The notes beneath the pieces were generated by a model that ran no database searches, was not told where the DNA came from, and saw nothing but the letters and a program-made list of their open reading frames with translations. Below, in pieces: positions 17,450-26,291 of a stretch of 64,000 nucleotides of DNA; position 1 is the stretch's first letter, and each line of letters starts with the position of its first letter. The position numbers and the translations under genes are program-made. Origin of the DNA: an uncultured Methanomassiliicoccus sp. GTDB lineage: Archaea > Thermoplasmatota > Thermoplasmata > Methanomassiliicoccales > Methanomassiliicoccaceae. The stretch lies in contig CALUEU010000005.1 in assembly GCA_944319735.1 (NCBI GenBank), forward strand, positions 98,298 through 162,297. The letters are read 5' to 3'.

Positions 17450-17683
17450 TCAGAAGTTGATACATGTAAGAGTCTTAGTGTCGATCACTCCCGGAATAGG
17501 TCTTATTCTATCAACCACAACTTGTCCTAGGAGGTTGAAATCCGGAGCTTCAATCTTTGTCAGTAGGTCATATTCCCCAAATAGCGGATAGAGTTCTGTA
17601 GCTTCCTCTACCTTCAGGAGTTCATCATACACTTCATGTTCCTTAGATGGAGCCGTGCTAATCAGTACAAATCCCACTGCCAA
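17450..17683 (-). CDS. Stand-alone Lrp/AsnC ligand-binding (RAM) domain protein
   Basis: A 77-residue single-domain protein with the RAM/ACT-like fold: VGFVLISTAPSKEHEVYDEL, a central GEYDLLTKIEA strand, and VIDTKTLTCINF at the end. It has no helix-turn-helix, so it cannot bind DNA alone. Such proteins can assemble with full-length Lrp regulators or sense amino acids. A second stand-alone RAM protein is encoded at 49961-50296. Confidence 0.82.
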   Translation of the reverse strand: MAVGFVLISTAPSKEHEVYDELLKVEEATELYPLFGEYDLLTKIEAPDFNLLGQVVVDRIRPIPGVIDTKTLTCINF

Positions 17684-17776
17684 TTTTTCACCCTTCGTTT
17701 CCCTATACTGTATGTACCATACTTAAAGTTTTTAATGCTCTATACATTTGGATATATCTAATATCCCCAATATTCT

Positions 17777-18697
17777 TTACTTTTTCATCAAATTTAGGAT
17801 TTCTAGAGATTTTTTCTCTACTGCGTCCCATGAAGGTATGTTTGACACTGCTCCATTAGACTGCAGGATGAACGATGCAGCCGCATTCCCACACGCGGCA
17901 GACTCTTCCAAGCTCTTTTTCCTGTAAATCCCGGCATAAAATCCTCCCCTGAACGCATCTCCGGCTCCAGTTGGATCAGTTACCTTAGTTTCTATTACAG
18001 GCACACGAATGGTCTCACTTTTTGTATATATCACAGTTCCTTCTGAACCTCTGGTATTAACAATCATATCTGTAAAATCCAGCAGATCTTCTGCACATTT
18101 AAGCTCAGAATATCTGAGAGCCGTCTTTAGTTCATTCTCATTACAGAAAAAAATGTCCGCATATGGAAGCGCTTCTTTAAATTTCTCAGCATTCCAGACA
18201 TGATGAATCTCCTGTGCGGGATCCAGAGCAGTTTTTTTACTGCCATCCAATGCATGCATTGCTTTAAGATAATATACTGGACTTCCAGTCCCAAAGTGTA
18301 CGATCTCAGAGTTTTTTGCAGAGTTTAACTTCACTGGAAATTTTCCCATATCTCCCATGGGCCCCTGGTACACATAAGCTATCTGGTTCTGTTTTTTGTC
18401 GGAAACCACCATCACCGTAGGGCTTTCATATTCTTCCATCACTTCAACATCGCTCATGTCTACTTTTTTCGATTCTAGAAACGATCTGAATTCCTCTGGA
18501 AAATCTGATCCCACATATGCACAGAGGGCAGTCGGTACTCCCAGAGAGGATGAGATTGCTGCCAGATTTGATCCAGTCCCTCCAAAATACCTTTTGATCT
18601 CAGTTATGTTTATCGAAGTGTTGGGCTCAGGAAGTTTTTCAAGTGAAACTATCTGATCAAGGCATATGTGCCCGTAGACGCACAGGAAAGGGCTCAT
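17777..18697 (-). CDS. PfkB-family carbohydrate/nucleoside kinase
   Basis: A 306-residue ribokinase-fold protein. GGTGSNLAAISSSLG (about 40-54) is the N-terminal PfkB signature region, and DPTGAGDAFRGGF (about 238-250) is the second signature with the catalytic Asp and anion hole. The gene starts with a 4-base ATGA overlap on the S-adenosylhomocysteine hydrolase gene. Since that enzyme releases adenosine and is product-inhibited, an adenosine or other nucleoside kinase activity is the most economical guess. Sugar kinase activity cannot be excluded from sequence alone. Confidence 0.85.
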   Translation of the reverse strand: MSPFLCVYGHICLDQIVSLEKLPEPNTSINITEIKRYFGGTGSNLAAISSSLGVPTALCAYVGSDFPEEFRSFLESKKVDMSDVEVMEEYESPTVMVVSDKKQNQIAYVYQGPMGDMGKFPVKLNSAKNSEIVHFGTGSPVYYLKAMHALDGSKKTALDPAQEIHHVWNAEKFKEALPYADIFFCNENELKTALRYSELKCAEDLLDFTDMIVNTRGSEGTVIYTKSETIRVPVIETKVTDPTGAGDAFRGGFYAGIYRKKSLEESAACGNAAASFILQSNGAVSNIPSWDAVEKKSLEILNLMKK

Positions 18698-19932
18698 GTG
18701 CCCTCCTGCCAGCCTTCGAGATATGTCTTCTGCTCATCGGTAAGACTGTCTATCTGGATTCCCATGGTCTTGAGTTTGATCTCTGCAACTGATCTGTCAA
18801 TTTCTGCTGGTACATTATGCACTCCGGCATTCATAGATGCATAGTTTTTGACGAGGTGCTCTATTGACAGGGCCTGAATTGAAAAGCTCATATCCATAAT
18901 TTCGACTGGATGACCCTGTCCGGCAGACAGATTCATCAGGCGGCCGTCGGCTATAAGATAAACTTTCTTTCCATCTGAGAAATTGTATCGATCAACAAAC
19001 TCTCTTACTTTAACCGGCTGGCTTGCCACCTTTAACAGTACATCTTTTCTTATTTCATTGTCAAAATGGCCTGAATTTCCCATTACGCAGCCGTCTTTCA
19101 TGGCTCTGAAGTGTTCCTCGCGGATAATGTCCTTGTTGCCTGTAGCAGTAATGACAATGTCTGCAGTCTTAACAGCTTCAACCATCGGCTTTACTTCAAA
19201 TCCGTCCATTCTTGCTTCTATAGCTCTTGTAGGATCAATTTCTGTAACAGTAACATTGGCGCCTAGTCCCTTGGCGCGCATTGCAATGCCTCTGCCGCAC
19301 CATCCGTAACCGGCCACTACAAAGTTCTTTCCGGCAACCAGCAGGTTGGTGGCATTCATGAAACCGTCGAAAGTAGACTGCCCTGTCCCGTAGCGGTTAT
19401 CAAACATGAACTTCATGTGGGCGTCATTAACAGAAATTACAGGAAACTCCAGCTTACCTGCTTTGGCCATTGATCTGAGACGCACTACTCCAGTGGTAGT
19501 TTCTTCATTTCCGCCTTTGACATTTTCCAGAACGTCTCTTCTGGAGGTATGGAGCATTGTTATCAGGTCCGCTCCGTCATCAATGACAAAGTCTGGTTTC
19601 AAGTCGAGAACGGTATTGAGATTGTTATAGTACTCTTCATTGTTCTCTCCTTTTTTAGCATATGTTTCTAAGTTGAAATGATCTCTGAGAGCAACAGACA
19701 CCGAATCATCGGTAGACAGAGGATTGCAGCTGGCAAGTCTGATTTTAGCTCCGGCTTCTGCAAGTGTTAATGCTAGCATTCCAGTTTTAGCCTCAACATG
19801 AAGAGCCATGCCGATCTTTAACCCCTTAAGGGCCTGCTCATCCACCATGCGCTTTCTGATATCGGCCAGAACAGGCATGTGATCCTTTGCCCACTCTAGT
19901 CTTCTGACTCCCTTTTCTAACAGTTCATTCAT
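18694..19932 (-). CDS. ahcY: S-adenosylhomocysteine hydrolase family protein
   Basis: A 412-residue protein of normal archaeal length. HVEAKTG, the EETTTGVVRL block (about 140-149) and the NAD-binding loop VAGYGWCGRGIAMRA (about 206-220) are characteristic, as is MGNSGHFDNEI (about 284-294). It splits S-adenosylhomocysteine (or, in some methanogens, S-inosylhomocysteine) into homocysteine and nucleoside, relieving inhibition of methyltransferases. The downstream PfkB kinase overlaps by 4 bases and probably removes the nucleoside. The C-terminus ends early, at EGWQEGT, as in short archaeal forms. Confidence 0.94.
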   Translation of the reverse strand: MNELLEKGVRRLEWAKDHMPVLADIRKRMVDEQALKGLKIGMALHVEAKTGMLALTLAEAGAKIRLASCNPLSTDDSVSVALRDHFNLETYAKKGENNEEYYNNLNTVLDLKPDFVIDDGADLITMLHTSRRDVLENVKGGNEETTTGVVRLRSMAKAGKLEFPVISVNDAHMKFMFDNRYGTGQSTFDGFMNATNLLVAGKNFVVAGYGWCGRGIAMRAKGLGANVTVTEIDPTRAIEARMDGFEVKPMVEAVKTADIVITATGNKDIIREEHFRAMKDGCVMGNSGHFDNEIRKDVLLKVASQPVKVREFVDRYNFSDGKKVYLIADGRLMNLSAGQGHPVEIMDMSFSIQALSIEHLVKNYASMNAGVHNVPAEIDRSVAEIKLKTMGIQIDSLTDEQKTYLEGWQEGT

Positions 19933-19980
19933 TGAATCCTAGTTTGAATTGGGTAAGATGGTTTAAATAGATTCTGATGG

Positions 19981-20730
19981 TTAGAAAATCTGCTGTTTTG
20001 ATAAATTATCTTTTATGCATTCTATTGATTTGTTTAGATTCGATTTATTACTGAATGAAGAGATCAGATCCTTTCTTCTTTTTTGATCATCTTTCAGATC
20101 CTTTACGGCCTGTCTGATATTGGGTACCGCACGGGTTATTTCATCAACTGCCGTTACATCAGATTCTATTGCAGTACGGGAAAGCGGATTGAGATCTATT
20201 GCAAGAACGGTTTTTCCAGCAATTTTCAGAGCTTTTGCACGATCTCCGTCTTCCAATGGTATCAGAACAACATCTGCAGAATATATCCCGTCTCTGCAGC
20301 ATCTAGCTCTATCCGAGGCAATGTTCTCGAGAACTGCATCTTGATTTCTTCCTAAAATCTCAAAATTCCCGAATCTTTCAAGATATGTGATCAAAGTTTC
20401 TAAACGCTCTTCACTCCAGTGAAAAATATTAACCTCTACTTTGGCTCCAACATCCGAAGCCAATCCTAAAAGCTCTTCAGCGCAAAGTGCTGATGCATTT
20501 CCATTCATAGTGATTATTGGATTTTTTGCTTCTAAGAGGTATGCAGCAATTGTTTCTTCAGCATTTTTGGCTGCAGGCGTAGTTTTTTCGCCGATCAGAT
20601 AATCAAAAGCTTCTCCTCTGCCATGAGCTATCAGACCAGTTCTTGCTACAATTCCCCGATCAGAAAGCTCAGACATCTTTTCTCTGATTACCAGAGATTT
20701 ATACCGTGGATGGTCTGGAGAAACGTCCAT
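19981..20730 (-). CDS. 4-phosphopantoate--beta-alanine ligase
   Basis: A 249-residue archaeal phosphopantothenate synthetase, which replaces bacterial PanC in coenzyme A synthesis. The N-terminal HPRYKSL and the GLIAHGRGEAFDYLIGE block (about 33-49) are diagnostic. NGNASALCAEELLGLA and the PLEDGDRAKALKIAGKT region complete the active site. The last ~30 residues are a charged, probably helical tail not needed for catalysis. It is a separate gene upstream of ahcY with a 48-base gap; the upstream intergenic has no other gene. Confidence 0.92.
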   Translation of the reverse strand: MDVSPDHPRYKSLVIREKMSELSDRGIVARTGLIAHGRGEAFDYLIGEKTTPAAKNAEETIAAYLLEAKNPIITMNGNASALCAEELLGLASDVGAKVEVNIFHWSEERLETLITYLERFGNFEILGRNQDAVLENIASDRARCCRDGIYSADVVLIPLEDGDRAKALKIAGKTVLAIDLNPLSRTAIESDVTAVDEITRAVPNIRQAVKDLKDDQKRRKDLISSFSNKSNLNKSIECIKDNLSKQQIF

Positions 20731-20810
20731 AATAGATGATATAAGTCACATTCAAAAACATTTTCATTTAAAAGGTTTAAAAAAACAACAGAGATGAAGA
20801 TATGGCCTAT

Positions 20811-21026
20811 TCAGGCCTTCTTCATTATTTTCATCCATCCGCCGCTCTCGAAAATGGCCAATCCTCTTGCGTTGAGGGTTTTTTCAAATTCATCCCACTG
20901 GATGATATCTAAGCGGTCATTGGATCCTTTTGTAAATTGAATGCCATCGGTTCCCTTTACCCTGCCTGGTTTGAGACCCTTCTTTTTTGCAATCTCTTTA
21001 GCTTTTGAAACACTAATCTGCTCCAT
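20811..21026 (-). CDS. Small conserved-looking protein, 71 residues
   Basis: ATG at 21024-21026 follows a GGTG-like ribosome site; a longer reading frame to 21134 has no support. The product is basic, with an N-terminal helix (SVSKAKEIAKKKGL), a beta-rich middle (GTDGIQFTKGSNDRLDIIQWDEFEKTL) and a C-terminal GWMKIMKKA. It may be a small nucleic-acid-associated protein, but I do not recognise a family. It stands alone between the CoA gene and the glmM region. Confidence 0.6.
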   Translation of the reverse strand: MEQISVSKAKEIAKKKGLKPGRVKGTDGIQFTKGSNDRLDIIQWDEFEKTLNARGLAIFESGGWMKIMKKA

Positions 21027-21387
21027 CACCAAATTTATCCCTCCATTCCTGGCTGTATGCCAGTTGGTAATATAGTTGCAAAGTATATAATATTTGCTGA
21101 TAAATCTGGCTAAGCCAGTATGTCTTAACACCAACTATTTTAGGTATCATGGGATTTTGAATTATTAATATCTTCATCATAATTGATACTTAAATATTCA
21201 CAAAAATCTCATTAATTTTTTTGAAATTTTTCTAAATATCAAATAGCCAGACATAATATTTTCAAATTACACATCTATTTAGATATATATTATTACATTG
21301 TTGAAAGTTAATCCACACCTTTTCAATGTTTACCGTCAGATCACTCATAAAATATTAATCCACCTTGATTCCACTATTTTCCAAGTC
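21027..21387 (-). other. AT-rich intergenic region
   Basis: No gene is supported. The stretch carries promoter-like TATA elements for the right-hand gene (for example near 21347-21357, aaaatattaat) and the leader of the left-hand small ORF. A frame open from TTG 21298 simply extends the phosphomutase gene upstream and lacks a family match. Confidence 0.5.
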
Positions 21388-22686
21388 ATGTCGCTGTTTG
21401 GATCATCGGGGATCAGGGGAGTAGTGGGGTCCAGTTTCACTCCCGATTTAGCAATTAAGATTGGAAATTCAGTAGGAAGTTACTACGGGGAAATCATTCA
21501 TGGACGCGATCCGCGAACTAGTGGTGTTATGTTTTTACACTCGCTTGTTGCCGGGGAAACTTCAGCAGGTTCAGATTCATACGATGCTGGCATGATTCCA
21601 ACTCCTACTCTGGCCAAAGCGTCTGAAGAATTCAGCTGCGGAGTAATGATTACTGCATCTCACAATCCTCCAGAATATAATGGAGTCAAGCTGTGGAATC
21701 CAGATGGTTCAGCCTTTGATACTTTTCAGATGAATAAAATTGAAGAAAGCATATCTTCTGAGTGGAAAACTAAACCTTGGGACCAAGTGGGTAAATTTCA
21801 TGTCTGGGAAGGAGCAGTGAATAAGCATATTGAAGGAATATGTCAGTCTCTCGGTAGTTCCTCTGCCAATGCTGTAGTAGACTGCGGCTGTGGTGCCACC
21901 TCAGTAGTCAGTCCTCTGGCATTAAGAACCCTGGGATGCGATATTGTTTCCATAAATGCACAGCCAGATGGTTATTTTCCCGGGAGATCTTCAGAGCCTA
22001 CCGAAGACCAGCTTCAGGATCTTAGGAATGTAGTTATCAGAAAAAATGCGGATCTTGGAATTGCACACGACGGCGACGGCGACAGGATGGTTGCTCTAGA
22101 TGAACATGGAAATTTCATTAGCGGCGACAGACTGGTAATTCTATTTGCATCCTGGCTTGGTGTGAATTCAATTGCTGTGCCGGTTGACGCCTCAATGGTG
22201 GTAGACGACCTTGTAAGAAATGTGACTAGATGCAGAGTGGGGGACGTCTTCATTTCAGAAATTCTCAAAAAGGACGGCATAGAATTCGGTGGAGAACCTT
22301 CTGGGACATTCATATTCCCTAAGGAATTCTACTGTCCAGACGGCATATTCGCCGGAGCTCTCCTTTCCCAGATTGCTTCAGAACGGAATCTTTCTGAATA
22401 TCTTGCAGAGTTGCCAAGCTATCCCGTATCTCGAAGTTCTTTGTACTTCAAGGCAGCACTCAGGAATAATGTTTCCAATAGGCTCAAGGAAGAAATGGAA
22501 TCGTTGGACTGTGAGAGGCTGATAACTATTGATGGCTACAGAGCTGAGTTTCCAGACGGATGGTTCATCATTAGATTATCTGGTACTGAGCCAAAACTGA
22601 GGGTTGTGGCAGAATCCAGAGATGAAGATGAAATGAAGCGCCTCAAGAAAGTTGCAGATAAAATTGTAGCGAGGTGCGTATCTTGA
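21388..22686 (+). CDS. glmM: Phosphohexomutase (phosphoglucosamine/phosphomannomutase family), copy 1
   Basis: A 432-residue alpha-D-phosphohexomutase. ATG 21388 gives the expected FGSSGIRGVVGSSF N-terminus. ITASHNPPEYNG (about 87-98) holds the phosphoserine, AHDGDGDRM (about 226-234) is the metal loop, GGEPSGTFIFP the sugar loop and RLSGTEPKLRV the phosphate loop. It interconverts hexose(amine) 6- and 1-phosphates. A GlmU-like nucleotidyltransferase follows with a TTGA start/stop overlap. A paralogous pair is at 39.3-41.8 kb; here the sugar loop reads GGEPSG versus GGEENGG in copy 2, which suggests different sugars. Confidence 0.92.
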   Translation: MSLFGSSGIRGVVGSSFTPDLAIKIGNSVGSYYGEIIHGRDPRTSGVMFLHSLVAGETSAGSDSYDAGMIPTPTLAKASEEFSCGVMITASHNPPEYNGVKLWNPDGSAFDTFQMNKIEESISSEWKTKPWDQVGKFHVWEGAVNKHIEGICQSLGSSSANAVVDCGCGATSVVSPLALRTLGCDIVSINAQPDGYFPGRSSEPTEDQLQDLRNVVIRKNADLGIAHDGDGDRMVALDEHGNFISGDRLVILFASWLGVNSIAVPVDASMVVDDLVRNVTRCRVGDVFISEILKKDGIEFGGEPSGTFIFPKEFYCPDGIFAGALLSQIASERNLSEYLAELPSYPVSRSSLYFKAALRNNVSNRLKEEMESLDCERLITIDGYRAEFPDGWFIIRLSGTEPKLRVVAESRDEDEMKRLKKVADKIVARCVS

Positions 22687-23909
22687 AGGCATTAATCTTA
22701 GCAGCTGGACTTGGAAAAAGATTAAAGCCTCTTACCTCAAACACTCCGAAACCGCTCCTCTTCGTAGGAGGAAAACCATTCTTATCACATACAATCGAAG
22801 CCCTCAAAGAAAACGGAATTCAGGACATATGCATCTTGACCGGCTGGAAGTCCATGAAAATACGAGACTTCTATGGTGATGGTTCAGATTTTGGTGTCAA
22901 TTTATCATATATGGAACAGAAGGAATTAAAAGGAACAGCAAGCGCCATTCTGTGCTCTGAAGACTGCATGGATGAGCCATTTATTTGCATCAATGGGGAT
23001 GTATTGACTTCGAAGGAAGACTTATCAAAATTGATTGAGTGTTATAACGAAACTAAAAGTGAGGTCATGGGCATTGTGGAAGTCCCAGATGCCTCCAAGT
23101 TTGGTTCTGTTTTGGAAAACAACGGTGTGCTGATTGACATCAAAGAAAAATCTAACAATCCTCCTTCAAACCTCATCAATTCTGGACTGTTCGTTTTTAC
23201 TCCAGATATTTTTAATTTTATTCACCAAACTCCGCTGTCTTGCAGAGGGGAGTATGAAATCACCGACACGGTGATAATGGCAACCAAAGAGAAAGAAATC
23301 CATACTGTAAAGCTGTCCGATATGTGGATCGACATCGGAACGCCGCAGGATCTGTTAGATGCTAACAAGCTTTTAATGTCTTCAATGACTTCGCAAATTG
23401 AAGGTACTGTAGAGCCAGGCGCTGTCATTAAAGGAAATGTTGTAATTGAAAAAGGTGCACTAGTGCGCTCCGGTTCTTATCTTGAAGGCCCAATCTACAT
23501 TTCATCTGGCTGTGACATAGGACCAAATTGTTATCTGAGGCCCTACGTCTGTCTGTCTTCAAATGTCAGAGTGGGAGCTGCGGTAGAAGTGAAGAACTCA
23601 ATAATCATGGCCGGAACTCATGTTCCGCATCACAACTATGTTGGAGACAGCATCATCGGTGAAAACTGCAACCTCGGGGCAGGGACGAAAATAGCTAACC
23701 TCAGGTTTGATGGAAAAAACATTAAACTTCACTTTGAAGATTCATGTGTGGATTCCCAGCGCCGTAAAATGGGAGCAGTGATAGGAGATTCTGTAAGCAC
23801 AGGGATAAACTCAATGATAAATGCTGGATCGATCATATTTGAAAATACAGTTATTGGTCCAGGAGCATTGGTATCAGGCAGGATCGCCCCTGGAAGTCGT
23901 ATATTATAA
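22683..23909 (+). CDS. glmU: GlmU-like sugar-1-phosphate nucleotidylyltransferase/acyltransferase
   Basis: About 409 residues from TTG 22683, which overlaps the glmM stop codon and has GAGGTG 6 bases upstream; GTG 22674 is an alternative. The N-terminal domain has the nucleotidyltransferase signature LAAGLGKRLKPLT and ICINGDV. The C-terminal third is a left-handed beta-helix of hexapeptide repeats (for example GDSIIGENCNLGAGTKIANLR), as in bifunctional archaeal GlmU-type enzymes. It probably acetylates glucosamine-1-phosphate and makes UDP-N-acetylglucosamine. Pairing with the mutase gene gives a two-gene amino sugar pathway. Confidence 0.88.
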   Translation: MKALILAAGLGKRLKPLTSNTPKPLLFVGGKPFLSHTIEALKENGIQDICILTGWKSMKIRDFYGDGSDFGVNLSYMEQKELKGTASAILCSEDCMDEPFICINGDVLTSKEDLSKLIECYNETKSEVMGIVEVPDASKFGSVLENNGVLIDIKEKSNNPPSNLINSGLFVFTPDIFNFIHQTPLSCRGEYEITDTVIMATKEKEIHTVKLSDMWIDIGTPQDLLDANKLLMSSMTSQIEGTVEPGAVIKGNVVIEKGALVRSGSYLEGPIYISSGCDIGPNCYLRPYVCLSSNVRVGAAVEVKNSIIMAGTHVPHHNYVGDSIIGENCNLGAGTKIANLRFDGKNIKLHFEDSCVDSQRRKMGAVIGDSVSTGINSMINAGSIIFENTVIGPGALVSGRIAPGSRIL

Positions 23910-23910
23910 C

Positions 23911-24294
23911 TTATAGATCGACAATTTCCAGTTTTATTTCGTTTCCGTTTTTGTCGTATGATCTCCAGCTTGTAAGATCATATGGCATGCAGGTGATTAT
24001 GTGAACTCTTCCGAAGCTGCCAAAAAGATGAAGATCTTCATTCGAAGGCCTATTTGAATATCCAGGGTGTGAGTGCACTGTACCAGCCAGACTAAAATCT
24101 ATCGGCAGCATGTGAAGGGGCACGGTGGCCGAAGTGAAGCTTCCTATGCTGCCTGGAAGAAACACAAGCTCTGTTAGGACTCCATCTTCTTCTCTCATGG
24201 CTGATGCAAATTCGTTGGGCGAAGATGCTTTAGCCGACTCATTGAATGCTTCGATGAGTCCAACATCTATCGCCCAGATCTGTTTCCTGCTCAT
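23911..24294 (-). CDS. JAB1/MPN/Mov34 (JAMM) metalloprotease domain protein
   Basis: About 127 residues. The JAMM zinc motif is intact: a Glu in NEFASAM (about residue 28), HSHPGYSNRPSNEDL (about 93-107) with the two His, Ser and Asp. Such single-domain archaeal proteins cleave isopeptide bonds of ubiquitin-like SAMPs or release sulfur-carrier tails. ATG 24292-24294 overlaps the NAD kinase stop by 4 bases and is preferred to an ATG three codons upstream. It is the last gene of an IMPase-NadK-JAMM operon and converges on glmU with one base between them. Confidence 0.85.
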   Translation of the reverse strand: MSRKQIWAIDVGLIEAFNESAKASSPNEFASAMREEDGVLTELVFLPGSIGSFTSATVPLHMLPIDFSLAGTVHSHPGYSNRPSNEDLHLFGSFGRVHIITCMPYDLTSWRSYDKNGNEIKLEIVDL

Positions 24295-25097
24295 GGAAAA
24301 CACATAATCTTTTCGCGCATGCGACCGTAAAATGTACTTCCAAATGATACGAACTTTGCAGTCGATTCGGATCTGGAAAACATTGTAAGCTCATCGCCTT
24401 CCATATCCTTCTCCTGTTGGCCGTCAATCACACACACGCAAGGTTTCGGTTTGTAAACTTCAACTCTCACATGGCTGTCAAGAGGTACTATGATAGGTCT
24501 TGCAGCGAACTTGAATGGAGCCATTGGAGCAATTGTTATCGCATTCACCCTCGGGTCAACTATTGGACACCCGACAGCCATTGCATAACATGTAGATCCG
24601 GTAGGTGTTGCGACTATAATCCCATCAGCTCTGACATCCATAGCTAGCACGTCATCGACATACACATTGAAGTGGCGTATCTTGGCAACATTTGCAGTAT
24701 GTACTACGGCTTCATTCATGGCGTCGTACATTCTATCTCCGTTTACCACGGCTTTGAGTTTAGCACGCTCGTCAATCATGTAGTTGCCTTCCAAGAGACG
24801 CTTCAGACCATACTCGATCTCATTTTCCGGTATTTCGGTAAGGAATCCCAGAACACCGGCGTTTATTCCGAAAATTGGAGCTTCCGTCCTTTGCAGTGAT
24901 CTAAGGATGGTACCGTCTCCGCCGACTGTGATCAGGACATCAATATCCATATCTTCTATCGGCTTACCTTCTTTTCCAAACAGTTTTGCAATACCCGATT
25001 CAAGGATAACGTTCTCATCTTTCAGTAAATTATAGACCAGGCGCCCTACTCTGATGGCGTCAGGAATTTCAGAATTAGCAGTAAGTCCTAATTTCAA
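24291..25097 (-). CDS. nadK: NAD kinase
   Basis: A 268-residue NAD(+) kinase making NADP. LITVGGDGTILRSLQ (about 56-70) holds the GGDGT motif with the catalytic Asp; FGINAGVLGFLTE and the conserved TPTGSTCYAMAVGCPIVDP block (about 165-183) bind NAD. Start ATG 25097 overlaps the stop codon of the inositol monophosphatase-like gene by 4 bases. In some archaea NAD kinase and inositol/fructose phosphatase domains are fused; here they are separate but translationally coupled. Confidence 0.94.
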   Translation of the reverse strand: MKLGLTANSEIPDAIRVGRLVYNLLKDENVILESGIAKLFGKEGKPIEDMDIDVLITVGGDGTILRSLQRTEAPIFGINAGVLGFLTEIPENEIEYGLKRLLEGNYMIDERAKLKAVVNGDRMYDAMNEAVVHTANVAKIRHFNVYVDDVLAMDVRADGIIVATPTGSTCYAMAVGCPIVDPRVNAITIAPMAPFKFAARPIIVPLDSHVRVEVYKPKPCVCVIDGQQEKDMEGDELTMFSRSESTAKFVSFGSTFYGRMREKIMCFP

Positions 25098-25888
25098 AGT
25101 AATATCTCCTTTACTTTCTCATCATTATATGCTATGAAACCGCTTCTCGTGTCGAGATCAAACGGCATATCTAATATTTTACCATCTAGGTCTACGATTT
25201 CTCCGCCAGCTTCTCTCAATATGAGAACACTCGCCGCGATATCCACTACGCGGATGTTTTTCGAATACTGATTGGTCTTATAGTAATGAGCATCGAAAAA
25301 TCCGTTTGCGACCATACACATCTCCACTGATGCACACCCAAGTGATCTAATGGGTGCACATTTAACTATCTTGTTAAAAGTGTCCGGTGGCACATAATGT
25401 CCCACGTAACACAGCAAGGAAGGAAAGGGAGTGTTAAACTCTTTGACATGAATCGGTCTGCCGTTTAGTTTAGACCCTTTTCCTTTTTCTGCGGTATATG
25501 TATCGTCAGTTACTAAATTTTTAACAACCGCCTGTGTGATGCCCTGTAACGAGTTTTCTCCTACTGCTAGAGATACTGTGTAAAAAGGAAGTCCAAGTGA
25601 GGCATTATGTGTCCCGTCGACCGGATCTACAACCAATGTTTCTGAATATCCGCGATCGATGAAGCCAGCTTCTTCACTCAGGATGTTAACCTTTAAATTC
25701 AGATCTTTTACAGCCTCTAAAATGACATCTTCTGCAGTTTTATCAATTGCGGATGTTGGAGATCCGTCCGCACCCATGTAAAGAGTTTTTCCCCGATCGA
25801 ACTCTTCTGGGAGATCATTAACTGCTCTCCAGACTCTATGTGCGATCTCTTCTAGTGCTTTAAGCATCAATAAGCGCAATGCATCCAT
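25094..25888 (-). CDS. Inositol monophosphatase / fructose-1,6-bisphosphatase family protein
   Basis: About 264 residues from ATG 25886-25888; a longer frame to 25951 would overlap the divergent gene. The lithium-sensitive phosphatase motifs are ILSEEAGF (metal Glu), VDPVDGTHNASLGLPFY (metal Asp and GT) and VVDIAASVLILREAGGEIVD. Archaeal members hydrolyse both inositol-1-phosphate and fructose-1,6-bisphosphate. A TATA-like atatatcg near 25920-25927 supports the shorter start. It is the first gene of the nadK operon. Confidence 0.88.
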   Translation of the reverse strand: MDALRLLMLKALEEIAHRVWRAVNDLPEEFDRGKTLYMGADGSPTSAIDKTAEDVILEAVKDLNLKVNILSEEAGFIDRGYSETLVVDPVDGTHNASLGLPFYTVSLAVGENSLQGITQAVVKNLVTDDTYTAEKGKGSKLNGRPIHVKEFNTPFPSLLCYVGHYVPPDTFNKIVKCAPIRSLGCASVEMCMVANGFFDAHYYKTNQYSKNIRVVDIAASVLILREAGGEIVDLDGKILDMPFDLDTRSGFIAYNDEKVKEILL

Positions 25889-25949
25889 GGCATAAATAAT
25901 CAAATGCAGCGGGAAAGCGATATATCGATAATTTGACAACGTAACCGTC

Positions 25950-26258
25950 ATGATGGAAGGTTATGAAATCGACACCGTCCAAGAGCGGGAGATGTATAAA
26001 ATCCAGATAAAACTGCCAGGAGTAGACATTCAGGATATAGGCCTGGAAGCCACAGATGCAGGATTCTGCATATCTATCGGGGACAACTCTCAGTGTTTCA
26101 TACTTTCTCATTCGGTGGATGTAGACGGCTCAAGGGCGGCCTTTGACGGAGAAACTCTGTATCTGGAGATGCCGATCAAATTTCCTATACACGGCAAGCG
26201 CCTGGAGATAACAAGCGGCTGTCTGGATATGGGTGAAGGAAAGCACAGTTGTGTATGA
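25950..26258 (+). CDS. Small Hsp20/CS-domain-like protein
   Basis: A 102-residue beta-rich protein starting at ATG 25950 or the adjacent ATG 25953. The alternation YKIQIKLPGVDIQDIGLEATDAGFCISI resembles the N-terminal half of the alpha-crystallin/CS domain, and LYLEMPIKFPI its later strand. The C-terminal I-x-I anchor of true small heat-shock proteins is not evident. It is therefore a divergent member or an unrelated beta-sandwich. It is divergent from the IMPase gene, and 33 bases precede the fibrillarin gene. Confidence 0.55.
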   Translation: MMEGYEIDTVQEREMYKIQIKLPGVDIQDIGLEATDAGFCISIGDNSQCFILSHSVDVDGSRAAFDGETLYLEMPIKFPIHGKRLEITSGCLDMGEGKHSCV

Positions 26259-26291
26259 GATTATTTATCCTTATTCAATATCCTCTTTCTG

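Noticed and set aside
25889..25951. Upstream extension of the inositol phosphatase gene
   Set aside because: The extension overlaps the divergent gene start and its own TATA region, and the added residues do not match the family.
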